Part shown: positions 34,555-42,801 of the stretch, piece by piece
Position numbering within the stretch: the stretch's first letter is position 1
Layout: each line of letters begins with the position of its first letter
Translations under genes and position numbers: made by a program
Source of the DNA: a virus
IMG/VR virus record: IMGVR_UViG_3300020169_001518
Coordinates: 1-57,709 of that record
Strand: one strand, 5' to 3'
Length of the DNA stretch: 57,709 nucleotides
The notes under the pieces: generated by a model
Told to the model about the DNA's origin: nothing
Database searches by the model: none
Seen by the model: the letters and a program-made list of their open reading frames with translations, nothing else

Positions 34555-34807
34555 ATATAGAAAACTTTTGTATTGGTTCAGGTTTAATTTCTTCTTTAGT
34601 TGTAGATATAGCATATAATTCACTTTTAAGTGGTGCTAATCTATATTCGCCCTTAAATCCAGTTTTTACCATATATGCTTCTAAGGCATTTGTTAAAGTT
34701 GGATGTGTAGGACCATCAGGTTCATTTGCTACTAATCTCCATTTATCTCCTGGTGGAACTCTACGAGCGATTAAAATATTTTCTTCTGTTATTTTTGTTT
34801 TTGACAT
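34541..34807 (-). CDS. Hypothetical protein, 88 aa
   Basis: Start at 34807 (MSKTKITEENILIARRVPPGDKW), six bases after the -7 box of its promoter, so the mRNA may be leaderless. Compact alpha/beta protein, not recognised. Overlaps gp44 by 14 nt. Confidence 0.68.
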   Translation of the reverse strand: MSKTKITEENILIARRVPPGDKWRLVANEPDGPTHPTLTNALEAYMVKTGFKGEYRLAPLKSELYAISTTKEEIKPEPIQKFSIYGEY

Positions 34808-34813
34808 GGCTAT

Positions 34814-34843
34814 AATATACGAAAAATAAATGGGGGAGACAAG
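34814..34843 (-). promoter_or_regulatory. Promoter CTTGT-N17-CGTATATT, leaderless
   Basis: Minus-strand CTTGT (34843-34839) and CGTATATT (34821-34814), then six bases and the ATG at 34807. The -33 box is in the loop of the terminator at 34832-34850. Confidence 0.7.
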
Positions 34844-34850
34844 CTCCCCC
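34832..34850 (-). terminator. Rho-independent terminator
   Basis: A perfect 7-bp stem GGGGGAG/CTCCCCC with a 5-nt loop, followed on the minus strand by ATTTATTTTT. Placed just after the histone H1-like gene; closes the GroEL unit. Confidence 0.9.
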
Positions 34851-34856
34851 AATTAA

Positions 34857-35024
34857 TTATTTAGATTCTGCTACAGATGCTTTTTTATAAGCTGTAATTA
34901 GATTTTTAATCTTCATTGCTGCTTTTCTTGCTCTCTGTTGTGATGCTTTTGTAGTACCACTGTTTTCTGCTGCTAAGGTATTGAAATTTTCTTCAATCGC
35001 CTCAAATAATTCTTGTTTACTCAT
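34857..35024 (-). CDS. Histone H1-like DNA-binding protein, 55 aa
   Basis: ATG at 35024, TAA at 34857-34859. The product is MSKQELFEAIEENFNTLAAE, then a basic helix (KASQQRARKAAMKIKNLI) and SVAESK tail. Size, charge pattern and the RxRK helix match the small Hc1/H1-like proteins of Bacteroidetes, which compact DNA. In a phage it could condense its own or host DNA. It shares a unit with GroEL. Confidence 0.65.
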   Translation of the reverse strand: MSKQELFEAIEENFNTLAAENSGTTKASQQRARKAAMKIKNLITAYKKASVAESK

Positions 35025-35050
35025 TTTATTGTTTTTTATTTATTTATTTA

Positions 35051-36688
35051 TTAAAATCCTGGATTTACTGGAGGAACTCCATTTCCATGTCCATTTTGTT
35101 CAAATTCATCTGAATCTTTATCGTCAGTTATAGTACATTCTGTTAGTAAAATTGTACCTGCTACTGAAGCTGCATTTTGTAATGCTGATCTAGTTACTTT
35201 AGTTGGATCTATAATACCTGCTTCTTTAAGGTTAATAACTTTACCTGAGTTAATATCAACACCTGCCCATTCATCATCTCCTGAGTCTACTAACTTATAT
35301 TTCCCTAGTAGTTGGGCTTCAGTTTTATCATAACCAGCATTAATTAAAATTTGTTCAAACGGTTTACCACAAGCATTATAAACTATTTCAGCACCAACAT
35401 TATTAACATTAATACTTTCTCTAGCATATAATAAAGCAGCTCCTCCTCCTGGTACAATGCCTTCTTCAATAGCCGCTTTAGTTGCATGTAATGAATCGTC
35501 AATTCTATCTTTCTTTTCTTGCATTTCAGTTTCTGTAAATCCACCAACATGAATTATAGCTACACCACCTGTAAATTTAGACAATCTATTTTGTAATTGC
35601 TCTACTTCATATGGAGTATTTGCTTTATCTATCTGAACTTGTAATTCATCGATTCTTTTTTCAATAGCTTCAACTTCTCCTTTACCATCAACAATTGTAG
35701 TTTGTTCTTTTTCAACAGTTACTACTCTTGCTTCTCCAAACCATTCCCAACTAAATTTATCAAGTTTCATACCTTTTTCCTTACTAAATACTTGACCTCC
35801 TGTTGTAATAGCTATATCTTCTAATACTAATTTTCTTTTATCTCCAAATTCTGGGGATTTGACAGCACATACAGCTAAAGTACCTCTCATTTTATTTACA
35901 ATTAAAGTAGCTAATGCTTCATTATCAACATCATCAGCGATAATTAATAAGGATTTTCCTTGACTACCTACTGCTTCTAAAATTGGTAATAATTCTTTTA
36001 CTGAATTTAATTTCCCATCTATCATTAATATAGCTGGGTTTTCAAGTACTGATGTCATTGTATTATTATCAGTAACAAAATAAGGGGATTTATATCCTCT
36101 ATCAAATTGCATTCCTTCAACAGTTTCAATATAAGTATCTCCTGTTTTTGATGATTCAATATGTACAACACCTTTTAACCCAACTTTATCAATTGCAGTT
36201 GAGATTAATTTTCCTACTTCAACATCATTGTTAGCTGATACTGTAGCAATTTGTTCTAATTGATCTTCGTTTGAAATATCTTCTGATATATTATCTTTTA
36301 AAGTGTGTAGTACTTCTTTAATAGCTTTATCAATATCCCTTTTTATTTGCACTGCATTATCTCCTTGGTCAAGACTTTTTAACCCATCTTTTACCATTGC
36401 TCTAGCTAGTAAAGTTGATGTTGTTGTACCATCACCTGCTTTATCAGCTGTTTTAATTGCAGCCCATTTTACTAATTGTACTCCTAATTCTTGATTAGGT
36501 TCTTTTAATACAATGTTTTTTGCAACTGTAACTCCATCTTTAGTACTTTGTGGAGCATCAAGAATACCTCTTCCAATTACAACATTTCTACCATTAGGTC
36601 CTAAAGTTGATACTACTGCATCTGCTAGAATATCAATACCTTTTACTAAGTTTGCCCTTGCGTCTGAGCCAAATTCTACTTTTTTCAT
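35051..36688 (-). CDS. groEL: GroEL-type chaperonin
   Basis: 545 aa, full length. Start VEFGSDARANLVKGIDILADAV, ATPase loop KAGDGTTTSTLLARAMV, hinge/apical segments and GIVPGGGAALLYARE are clear. The C-terminus ends GHGNGVPPVNPGF in place of the usual GGM repeats, which in bacterial GroEL help confine the client. It folds phage proteins with the GroES just upstream. Phage-encoded GroEL with its own GroES is uncommon. The equatorial region around residues 440-490 is divergent. Confidence 0.92.
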   Translation of the reverse strand: MKKVEFGSDARANLVKGIDILADAVVSTLGPNGRNVVIGRGILDAPQSTKDGVTVAKNIVLKEPNQELGVQLVKWAAIKTADKAGDGTTTSTLLARAMVKDGLKSLDQGDNAVQIKRDIDKAIKEVLHTLKDNISEDISNEDQLEQIATVSANNDVEVGKLISTAIDKVGLKGVVHIESSKTGDTYIETVEGMQFDRGYKSPYFVTDNNTMTSVLENPAILMIDGKLNSVKELLPILEAVGSQGKSLLIIADDVDNEALATLIVNKMRGTLAVCAVKSPEFGDKRKLVLEDIAITTGGQVFSKEKGMKLDKFSWEWFGEARVVTVEKEQTTIVDGKGEVEAIEKRIDELQVQIDKANTPYEVEQLQNRLSKFTGGVAIIHVGGFTETEMQEKKDRIDDSLHATKAAIEEGIVPGGGAALLYARESINVNNVGAEIVYNACGKPFEQILINAGYDKTEAQLLGKYKLVDSGDDEWAGVDINSGKVINLKEAGIIDPTKVTRSALQNAASVAGTILLTECTITDDKDSDEFEQNGHGNGVPPVNPGF

Positions 36689-36689
36689 T

Positions 36690-37064
36690 TTAAATATCGT
36701 TTAAATCGTTAATTTCTTCTTTTGTTAAATTATCTTTTGTTTCTTCTAATACTTCAGATACTACATCTGATGTAGATCTTTGTACTCTTGCTAGTATTTG
36801 GTTTTCAGGACCTATTAAATATTCAGTTCCATCATATACTAATTTAGTAAAACCTTGAGTTGGTAACACTACAATATCTCCTACTTTTGATACTGTTGGT
36901 AAAAAACTACCAAATTGTGTTGGTTGGCCAGGACCAACTGCTATAACTTCCCCCTTTTCGTTTAAATCTTTTCCCATATCTGGTACAATGATTCCACCGT
37001 ATTTTACTTCTTCGTTTTCAATCGGTTTAACGATAACCGCATTAAATAATGCCTCTAATTTCAT
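36690..37064 (-). CDS. groES: GroES-like co-chaperonin
   Basis: 124 aa against about 95 for bacterial GroES. FNAVIVKPIENEEVKYGGIIVPDMGKDLNEKGEVIAVGPG matches the GroES core, including the mobile-loop region; GDIVVLPTQGFTKLVYDGTEYLIGPENQILARV follows. An extra acidic C-terminal tail of about 30 residues is added. Directly upstream of GroEL by one base, so expressed together. Confidence 0.9.
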   Translation of the reverse strand: MKLEALFNAVIVKPIENEEVKYGGIIVPDMGKDLNEKGEVIAVGPGQPTQFGSFLPTVSKVGDIVVLPTQGFTKLVYDGTEYLIGPENQILARVQRSTSDVVSEVLEETKDNLTKEEINDLNDI

Positions 37065-37359
37065 TTGTGTAACTTTTAATGTTTGTTTCTATTAATTTAA
37101 AATTCTCAATTATTTGATCTAAGTTATTTGTTTCTCTATTATGTAGAGAGTTATGTGCTATATACTCCAATGCCCTACCTAGATCAGGATAATAACTTTG
37201 GGGTTTTGCATATTCTTTAATATTCCCTTTAGATCTAAAATGATCTTTATTAGGAATAACTCGTTCATTAACGGTGTAACAATTATCATCTTTAGTGATA
37301 AAATACGGTTCTAAACGTGGATCTTCGATCTTCGTTAGACTTTTAGGTTTTCTTGCCAT
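37042..37359 (-). CDS. Hypothetical protein, 105 aa
   Basis: Basic N-terminus (MARKPKSLTKIEDPRLEPYF), DNCYTVNERVIPN and a helical C-terminus. Its shape is common in phage genomes but not assigned. First gene after the promoter at 37387-37416 and overlaps groES by 23 nt. Confidence 0.65.
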   Translation of the reverse strand: MARKPKSLTKIEDPRLEPYFITKDDNCYTVNERVIPNKDHFRSKGNIKEYAKPQSYYPDLGRALEYIAHNSLHNRETNNLDQIIENFKLIETNIKSYTNEIRGII

Positions 37360-37386
37360 ATAACTTTTATTATTTTATGTTACGTT

Positions 37387-37416
37387 AATATACGAAAGAA
37401 ACATCGCTAGGACACG
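37387..37416 (-). promoter_or_regulatory. Promoter CGTGT-N17-CGTATATT
   Basis: Minus-strand CGTGT (37416-37412) and CGTATATT (37394-37387). Drives the unit 37359 to GroEL and the H1-like gene. Confidence 0.6.
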
Positions 37417-37433
37417 CTTTTCTTTAATTACCT

Positions 37434-37859
37434 TTATTTAATTTTAATTGATTTTGGTTTAGCATCTTCTGCTAAAGGGATAAAAATTTCCAATAAACCG
37501 TTAGTCATTTCTGCTTCAGTTATTGATAAATCAAATTTAGCGGCTATTTTATATCTTAAATCAAATGATTTTTTTGATAAACCGTGATAAATATACCCTT
37601 CGAAGTCATCTCCCTTGTCTTCTTGTTTTTTGTATGTAATTTTTAAAGTATCCCCTTCGATATCAAGGATAACATCTTTTTTAGTTAGCCCAGTACAGGC
37701 AACTTCAAAATGAAGTCCTCTATCATCATAGAAAATATTTAATGGATGTGGTTGTTTTGAATTTAATGCTGGAGCAAATTGCTCTTCTGCATTGAAGTGA
37801 TTCCTGAATAGGATGTCGAAAGGACTTAGGTGTCTTTCTAATAATTGTAATGTACTCAT
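37434..37859 (-). CDS. Hsp20/alpha-crystallin small heat shock protein
   Basis: 141 aa. Core ACD strands NIFYDDRGLHFEVACTGLTKKDVILDIEGDTLKITYKKQ and the ending LLEIFIPLAEDAKPKSIKI (I-x-I tail) identify a small heat shock protein, the ATP-independent holdase. With GroEL/ES downstream it forms a chaperone cluster. Hsp20 genes are also known in T4-like cyanophages. Confidence 0.9.
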   Translation of the reverse strand: MSTLQLLERHLSPFDILFRNHFNAEEQFAPALNSKQPHPLNIFYDDRGLHFEVACTGLTKKDVILDIEGDTLKITYKKQEDKGDDFEGYIYHGLSKKSFDLRYKIAAKFDLSITEAEMTNGLLEIFIPLAEDAKPKSIKIK

Positions 37860-37875
37860 ATCATTTAGTTTTTGT

Positions 37876-37890
37876 GAGGCCGAAGCTCTC
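37876..37890 (-). promoter_or_regulatory. 5' leader hairpin with UUCG tetraloop
   Basis: On the minus strand GAG(A)GC-TTCG-GCCTC folds as a stem with a C(UUCG)G tetraloop in the leader of Hsp20. The leader of about 90 nt is far longer than others of this promoter class, so it may regulate translation. Confidence 0.45.
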
Positions 37891-37951
37891 GGTTAATTTA
37901 TTTTAAAACATAACTACGCGCCCTAGCTGCATGTTACTTTATTATACATAT

Positions 37952-37981
37952 AATATACGAACGGAAAGTCGCCCTTCCAAG
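37952..37981 (-). promoter_or_regulatory. Promoter CTTGG-N17-CGTATATT
   Basis: Minus-strand CTTGG (37981-37977) and CGTATATT (37959-37952). Overlaps a weak hairpin (37963-37978). Drives Hsp20, with a long leader. Confidence 0.68.
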
Positions 37982-38656
37982 TTATTCTGCATCAAAGAAG
38001 AACATTTGCCATAATCTTCCTGATTCTATATCGTGGCCAAAATAATCTTGAGCTGCATGAATTGCATGAGCATCAAATATTACTAATCTGTTATAAACAT
38101 TACCTGCTACATCAACATTTTCGTAAGGATGTGGATCTACAAATGTGTGTTGATTAAAAGCACTATTAATATCAAATACACTTCCATCTGGTTGTTGTAA
38201 TTTATCATGGCTATGTCTAACTTTAGTTTCTTTATGTTGCATTAATCTTGTTCCAGCTGCAACAGGTGCATTTGGGGTTAAATAAATCATACCAGCCCAT
38301 AATTGTTGATCACAATGATAAACTAAAGAAGTACCAGCTATTGCAGATTGAAATCTCCCATTCATCCCATAATCTTCCCACATTTTCTGTCCTGTGATTT
38401 TTAAACCCATTATTTTTTCAAATTCTTCCTTTACACCATCAAAGAAATGTTGTTTTCTTGTACGCATACCTAAGTATCCGGGATCATCAAAATAATATTG
38501 CTTTAAAGCATATGCTCTAACGGCGTCAGGATCTTCATAAAAATTATCTACAATCCATAACCTTGTATCTGGTTTTGAATTTACTTTAAATTCATTTGAA
38601 TGTATTTGTCCATAAGGACTATCTGGGTTGCTGTCTATTTTTGTAATTTCGCTCAT
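37982..38656 (-). CDS. 2OG-Fe(II) oxygenase-like (DUF6445 type)
   Basis: 224 aa. RLWIVDNFYEDPDAVRAYAL start, metal pair in VYHCDQQLWAGMIYLTPNAP (H-x-D), distal region RLVIFDAHAIHAAQDYFG. This matches the DUF6445-type oxygenases of marine phages. The C-terminal FFDAE is typical too. Paralogue of 50105-50698. Substrate unknown. Confidence 0.72.
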   Translation of the reverse strand: MSEITKIDSNPDSPYGQIHSNEFKVNSKPDTRLWIVDNFYEDPDAVRAYALKQYYFDDPGYLGMRTRKQHFFDGVKEEFEKIMGLKITGQKMWEDYGMNGRFQSAIAGTSLVYHCDQQLWAGMIYLTPNAPVAAGTRLMQHKETKVRHSHDKLQQPDGSVFDINSAFNQHTFVDPHPYENVDVAGNVYNRLVIFDAHAIHAAQDYFGHDIESGRLWQMFFFDAE

Positions 38657-38665
38657 AATTTTATT

Positions 38666-39400
38666 TTATTCGTTTCTAGCTATATAATAAATACTATCTG
38701 ATTTTTTGTTGTTTAATTCCCCCTTAAATTCTATTTTCATCATGCCTTGTTTTGATAATTTAATATTGCAACTATCCATATCTTTATTATTACTTAATAT
38801 ATCTTTAAATACATTTGAATCAAAAGGCATTTCTATGTCATTATCTTTAATTTGACCTTGTATTTGGTATGTAATTTTATTAGAAAAACCTTCTTTATCT
38901 CCAAATAAAAACTCAACAATAGGGGTTCCATCTAAATCTTCTGTTGTTCTAATTAACATTTGATCTACATCACTTAAAGCATTTTTAGCTTTAATTAAAT
39001 AATTAATATCATCTGCAGATACGTCTAATTGTACTTCATATTCTTCAGGATCTTCATACCATGTTACTTTACCCATTATCAATGGATCAGCTAAAGCATA
39101 ATCTAGTGAATAATTACTGTCTGCTAAGTATAATTTTCTATGTAATTGATTATTTTTTTCAGTAGTAATCATTAATTCACCTGAAGTAATAGATAATAAT
39201 TTGCTTAATTTGTGTGTATCAAATATTCCTAATTCACAATCTTCAAAGTTAAAATCTTCTAAATACACCTTACAGGCTCTACCTTTAACACCTGCATATA
39301 CAGTTAAAGTATTATCCTTAATTCTCCATTTAACTTGGTTATTTAAACCATTTAAATAGTATTTTTGTATTAAGGATTCTAGTGAGTTTTTGTTTATCAT
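38666..39400 (-). CDS. 45: Sliding clamp, gp45-like
   Basis: 244 aa, the size of gp45. Two-domain beta/alpha pattern: NNQVKWRIKDNTLTVYAGVKGRACKVYLEDFNFEDCELGIFDTHKLSKLLSI, then LDVSADDINYLIKAKNAL. It tethers the polymerase to DNA. The gene lies next to gp43 as in T4-like genomes. The promoter at 39408-39437 abuts the start codon. Confidence 0.8.
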   Translation of the reverse strand: MINKNSLESLIQKYYLNGLNNQVKWRIKDNTLTVYAGVKGRACKVYLEDFNFEDCELGIFDTHKLSKLLSITSGELMITTEKNNQLHRKLYLADSNYSLDYALADPLIMGKVTWYEDPEEYEVQLDVSADDINYLIKAKNALSDVDQMLIRTTEDLDGTPIVEFLFGDKEGFSNKITYQIQGQIKDNDIEMPFDSNVFKDILSNNKDMDSCNIKLSKQGMMKIEFKGELNNKKSDSIYYIARNE

Positions 39401-39407
39401 AATATAT

Positions 39408-39437
39408 AATGTACGACCTTTACTTTAAATTTCAAAG
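39408..39437 (-). promoter_or_regulatory. Promoter CTTTG-N17-CGTACATT, leaderless
   Basis: Minus-strand CTTTG (39437-39433) and CGTACATT (39415-39408), then seven bases and ATG at 39400. The transcript would start at about the ATG. Confidence 0.55.
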
Positions 39438-40402
39438 GAATTTAGTGAATTAATATATGGGTTTAAATCTAAAGACCATTCTAAATCATTAAAAAACCCT
39501 TCTAATTTATTTAATAATATAGATTCAAATACTTTTTTTCTATCTGCATATTGATTTAGGAAATCCTGTACTTTAGATGGTATTTCGTAATCAAAAAATG
39601 CTAATGCTTCTATTTTATATGGATTATCTTTTAAATGTATCCATTTAATTTTATCAGCGTTAGTCATTAATGGATATTTTTTATCTAACCTCCATAATTT
39701 TAATAAATCATTATATCTAATAGCTGCTTTTACAGCTGCAGGTGCTCCTAATTGCCTTTGTGCTTTACCCTCCTTCTTTTTACTTAATGGTTTTAGTATT
39801 TCAGTAAATATTTCTCCAGCTCTAGTATTTCTACCTTGATATTTATCTAATTTTTTTACAGATGTAGGGTTACCTAATTTAGAAAGAGGAATAGTACCAT
39901 CTAATATTTTTTCTTTAAAAACTTTAACTTGATCTAGAATATTGTCTTTTTGTTCTCCTTTTAAAACTTGTTCTAAAATATCATTAAAAAATTCTCCTAG
40001 AATAGGTGGAAAATTAGCTTTCATAAACTCTAAACCTTTAATATCTAAAGTTTCTTTTTCAATACCTTCTTGTTTAGTTATCCATTGTGCATAACGTCTA
40101 GTTGCTCTGAAATAAGCTGAACGAATAACACATTCAGTTTTCATTTCTAATCTATGAGTTTTAACATTAAAGGCTTCACGTGCTAATCTATTATAATCCT
40201 CATTTATTATATCTTGGTATTTTAATGCTACTTTTTCTAGTATATTATCTTTTTCTTTATCTTCAAGTTCTTCAAAATTAGGGTATAAATGAAGTAGTAA
40301 AGGTTCAGCATTAAAATAATTAGAATCTGTGTCTACATAGGCACAAAGATTAATATCTTTATCATCGCAAATGTACCATGGGGTATCTTGTAAATGTTTC
40401 AT
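39425..40402 (-). CDS. 43B: DNA polymerase C-terminal part, gp43B-like
   Basis: 325 aa. Motif C is AYVDTDSNYF (Asp24, Asp26), and TRRYAQWITKQEGIEKETLDIKGLEFMK is the KKRY region and following strand of family B polymerases. It supplies the second catalytic aspartate pair plus thumb. The first 20 residues are not polymerase-like and replace the chain that normally joins motif B to motif C. The start overlaps the DUF6165 stop by 4 nt. Confidence 0.85.
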   Translation of the reverse strand: MKHLQDTPWYICDDKDINLCAYVDTDSNYFNAEPLLLHLYPNFEELEDKEKDNILEKVALKYQDIINEDYNRLAREAFNVKTHRLEMKTECVIRSAYFRATRRYAQWITKQEGIEKETLDIKGLEFMKANFPPILGEFFNDILEQVLKGEQKDNILDQVKVFKEKILDGTIPLSKLGNPTSVKKLDKYQGRNTRAGEIFTEILKPLSKKKEGKAQRQLGAPAAVKAAIRYNDLLKLWRLDKKYPLMTNADKIKWIHLKDNPYKIEALAFFDYEIPSKVQDFLNQYADRKKVFESILLNKLEGFFNDLEWSLDLNPYINSLNSFEI

Positions 40403-40767
40403 CTATATTCTTTTACGTCTTTAAAATCTGATCCTGAAATAATGTTAATATCATTTTTTAATTGGTTCCTAACTTCATTATATTTAAATATCATTCTTGA
40501 TGATTTTCTAAATTCTTTATCACTTAAACCTTTAGCTCTTACTTTATTTTCAAGATCCCATAATATACGATTAACTTTAGCCAACTCCAAATATAATACT
40601 TTAATTTCTTTACCATTTTTTGTAAATAAATCTATAACACCTGGGTTTAATTTTAGAAATTCAGCTTCAACATTAGCTAGATTATCAGCATTTATCATAT
40701 TTAGTTTTTTTATTTCTAAAATTGACATTCTATCTAGTAATTCTCCGTTTGAAATTTCTACTTTCAT
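40399..40767 (-). CDS. DUF6165-like protein
   Basis: 122 aa. MKVEISNGELLDRMSILEIKKLNM and the later AEFLKLNPGV match DUF6165, a small family often found near sugar genes. Function unknown. It lies between the two polymerase parts and is coupled to both sides. Confidence 0.65.
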   Translation of the reverse strand: MKVEISNGELLDRMSILEIKKLNMINADNLANVEAEFLKLNPGVIDLFTKNGKEIKVLYLELAKVNRILWDLENKVRAKGLSDKEFRKSSRMIFKYNEVRNQLKNDINIISGSDFKDVKEYR

Positions 40768-40768
40768 A

Positions 40769-41038
40769 TTAAAATGTTCTTTCTCCTGGTAAAGGTGGTA
40801 CTGTTACTGGTTTATTTCCTGCTGAATCTATATCAGTTCTTTCTGCAACTGTAACTCTAAATTTATTACCTTTAACTTTAAATTCTCCACCTTGTTTTAG
40901 CATTTTTTTAAAGAATTTTGTTTGGTTTTCATTCCATTCTTCACTTAATTTAATTATTTCTTCTTTAGTTGAAGGTTCTTTATTACCATTTAAATATATA
41001 GTTTGGTTTGCTCTGATAGATTGTTTTTTTAATGTCAT
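40769..41038 (-). CDS. Hypothetical protein, 89 aa
   Basis: MTLKKQSIRANQTIYLNGNK start, acidic helix, then basic strands (FKVKGNKFRVTVAERTDI) and a Pro-rich end. Second gene of the insertion within the polymerase. ATGA overlap with gp43A upstream. Not recognised. Confidence 0.6.
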   Translation of the reverse strand: MTLKKQSIRANQTIYLNGNKEPSTKEEIIKLSEEWNENQTKFFKKMLKQGGEFKVKGNKFRVTVAERTDIDSAGNKPVTVPPLPGERTF

Positions 41039-42801
41039 ATTTCTAGTTTTAGTTCATTACGTAATACTTTATTCATATGTCTATTAGCGCATAAAGCACT
41101 TTCTTGAATAATTCTATGTCCTGATAGTGTAATTGCTCTACTAATCATATATTTTGGTAAGCCATACCTAAATGTAGGTAAAGCCGTAGCTCCATATAAA
41201 GAATTAAGTAAAATTTTCATTGTATACTGCATTAAATAATAATGCTCACCTTTTACTTTATCACCTTCTTTATATGCTTTTTTCATTTTATTTTTATAAA
41301 TAACCCTTTCATCAAACCAAATATTTAAAATGGTTGCTAATACTGATTCTTTATCTTGGGTAAAGAAACACCCGTTAGCAGAAACTGCTAGATTATTTTG
41401 CTCAATCATAGCTATCAATCTTCCAACCTTTACGTGTGTTTGTTTACCCTTTGAATTTTCAACTAATAATATTTCATCAGAATCTTTTTCTTTTAAGTCA
41501 TTAAGACCTAAACGATTATCACGATCATCTGCAGGTATGATATGTCCCGCCAAAGTTTCTCTACCTATGTTAATAGACATAATTATACATGGATACAGCG
41601 ATGTTAAATCTTCATCAAACATATATTTGTATAATCCTGCTTTAGGGCAAAATAAATAACCCCCAGCATATGTTGAGTTTATATCTTTTTTACCAGATGG
41701 TCTATATGGTGGAATTATATTTTGAGATAATAAATAAGCTGATATAGCTCCATCTTGAGTAACACTATTTGAATAAACTTCACTATAATTATGTTTACCT
41801 TTATGAGATATATTTTTAGTTAAAGCAATATATTGGAGTTTTTCATCTAATAATTTTAGGATTTTAACATCCATAAAGTTATATTCAATAAACTTATGAA
41901 TATCAGTTTCAAATAATCGATCTAAATTCCCTTCATATTCAATTTTATTTACCCCAGCATATTTTTCTCCAATAGCATCTAATTTATAACTTGGTTCATC
42001 CTTCCAACTATATTTTTTATGTAAACGAATATAATCTAAAGACTCAACACCAACAATATCTACAAATTGATCTCTTCTAGGCCAAGTTGATATCCATTTC
42101 CCATCTTTTGTTTTAAACCAAGATTTTTTTTCAGTAATAACTTTACCTATAGGGGATAAATAATTAGCAAATTCTTCTCCTAATACATTACAAATTCTAT
42201 AATATAAATAAGGAATATCAAAATAATCACTATTATAACCAATTAATATATCAGGGTTAATATCCCTAAACATTTCAATAAATTTACCTAATAACTCTTT
42301 TTCAGTTTTAACTGGTATTATTTCTTTGTTTTTATTTTCTCCTGTTTTAGTGTGTGATAATTCTTGTTTTTTATCTAAAATTAATATAGCCCAATGGTCT
42401 TCTATTTTATCCCACCAAGCTATAGATGTAATAGGCATTGGAGCACTTTCAATATATTCTTTAGTTAATGCCCCTCCAATTTCACACTCAATATCAAAAA
42501 ATAATTCTCTATGACCTGTAGAAGGTTCATCATTTACTCCATATTTTTCAATTAAGAATTTTTGGTGAGGTTTTATATCATGAAAATGTAAAGATTGATT
42601 TACAGAATCACCATAATTATAATTCTTTTCCCAGGAAGTTGTTTTAGTTAGTGTTTCGCCTTTTAAACCAACTAATTTACCATTAGGGTCTTCTTTATAC
42701 GCAGCATTCCACCATTCAATTTCATCATATCCTCCTTCATCCCATAAGTGAATTTTATACTTATTGCCCTTTATTCTAGTAGCATAACACTTTTTATACA
42801 T
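41035..42801 (-). CDS. 43A: DNA polymerase N-terminal part, gp43A-like
   Basis: 588 aa. Exonuclease motifs: ELFFDIECEIGG (Exo I), GYNSDYFDIPYL (Exo II) and YNFMDVKIL (Exo III). Polymerase motif A is DLTSLYPCI at 398-406 and motif B ILLNSLYGATA from about 530. The chain ends at ELKLEI just after motif B. It must pair with gp43B, which carries motif C. The operon order gp43A, two small genes, gp43B suggests co-translation and assembly. Confidence 0.88.
   Translation of the reverse strand: MYKKCYATRIKGNKYKIHLWDEGGYDEIEWWNAAYKEDPNGKLVGLKGETLTKTTSWEKNYNYGDSVNQSLHFHDIKPHQKFLIEKYGVNDEPSTGHRELFFDIECEIGGALTKEYIESAPMPITSIAWWDKIEDHWAILILDKKQELSHTKTGENKNKEIIPVKTEKELLGKFIEMFRDINPDILIGYNSDYFDIPYLYYRICNVLGEEFANYLSPIGKVITEKKSWFKTKDGKWISTWPRRDQFVDIVGVESLDYIRLHKKYSWKDEPSYKLDAIGEKYAGVNKIEYEGNLDRLFETDIHKFIEYNFMDVKILKLLDEKLQYIALTKNISHKGKHNYSEVYSNSVTQDGAISAYLLSQNIIPPYRPSGKKDINSTYAGGYLFCPKAGLYKYMFDEDLTSLYPCIIMSINIGRETLAGHIIPADDRDNRLGLNDLKEKDSDEILLVENSKGKQTHVKVGRLIAMIEQNNLAVSANGCFFTQDKESVLATILNIWFDERVIYKNKMKKAYKEGDKVKGEHYYLMQYTMKILLNSLYGATALPTFRYGLPKYMISRAITLSGHRIIQESALCANRHMNKVLRNELKLEI

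Noticed and set aside
36303-36704. Plus-strand ORFs opposite GroEL
   Set aside because: Antisense shadows of a fully supported groEL gene; the same holds for other plus-strand ORFs in the window.
39425-42801. Polymerase split as a simple frameshift
   Set aside because: About 630 bp with two intact ORFs lie between the parts, with stop and start codons, so a base-calling error cannot explain it.
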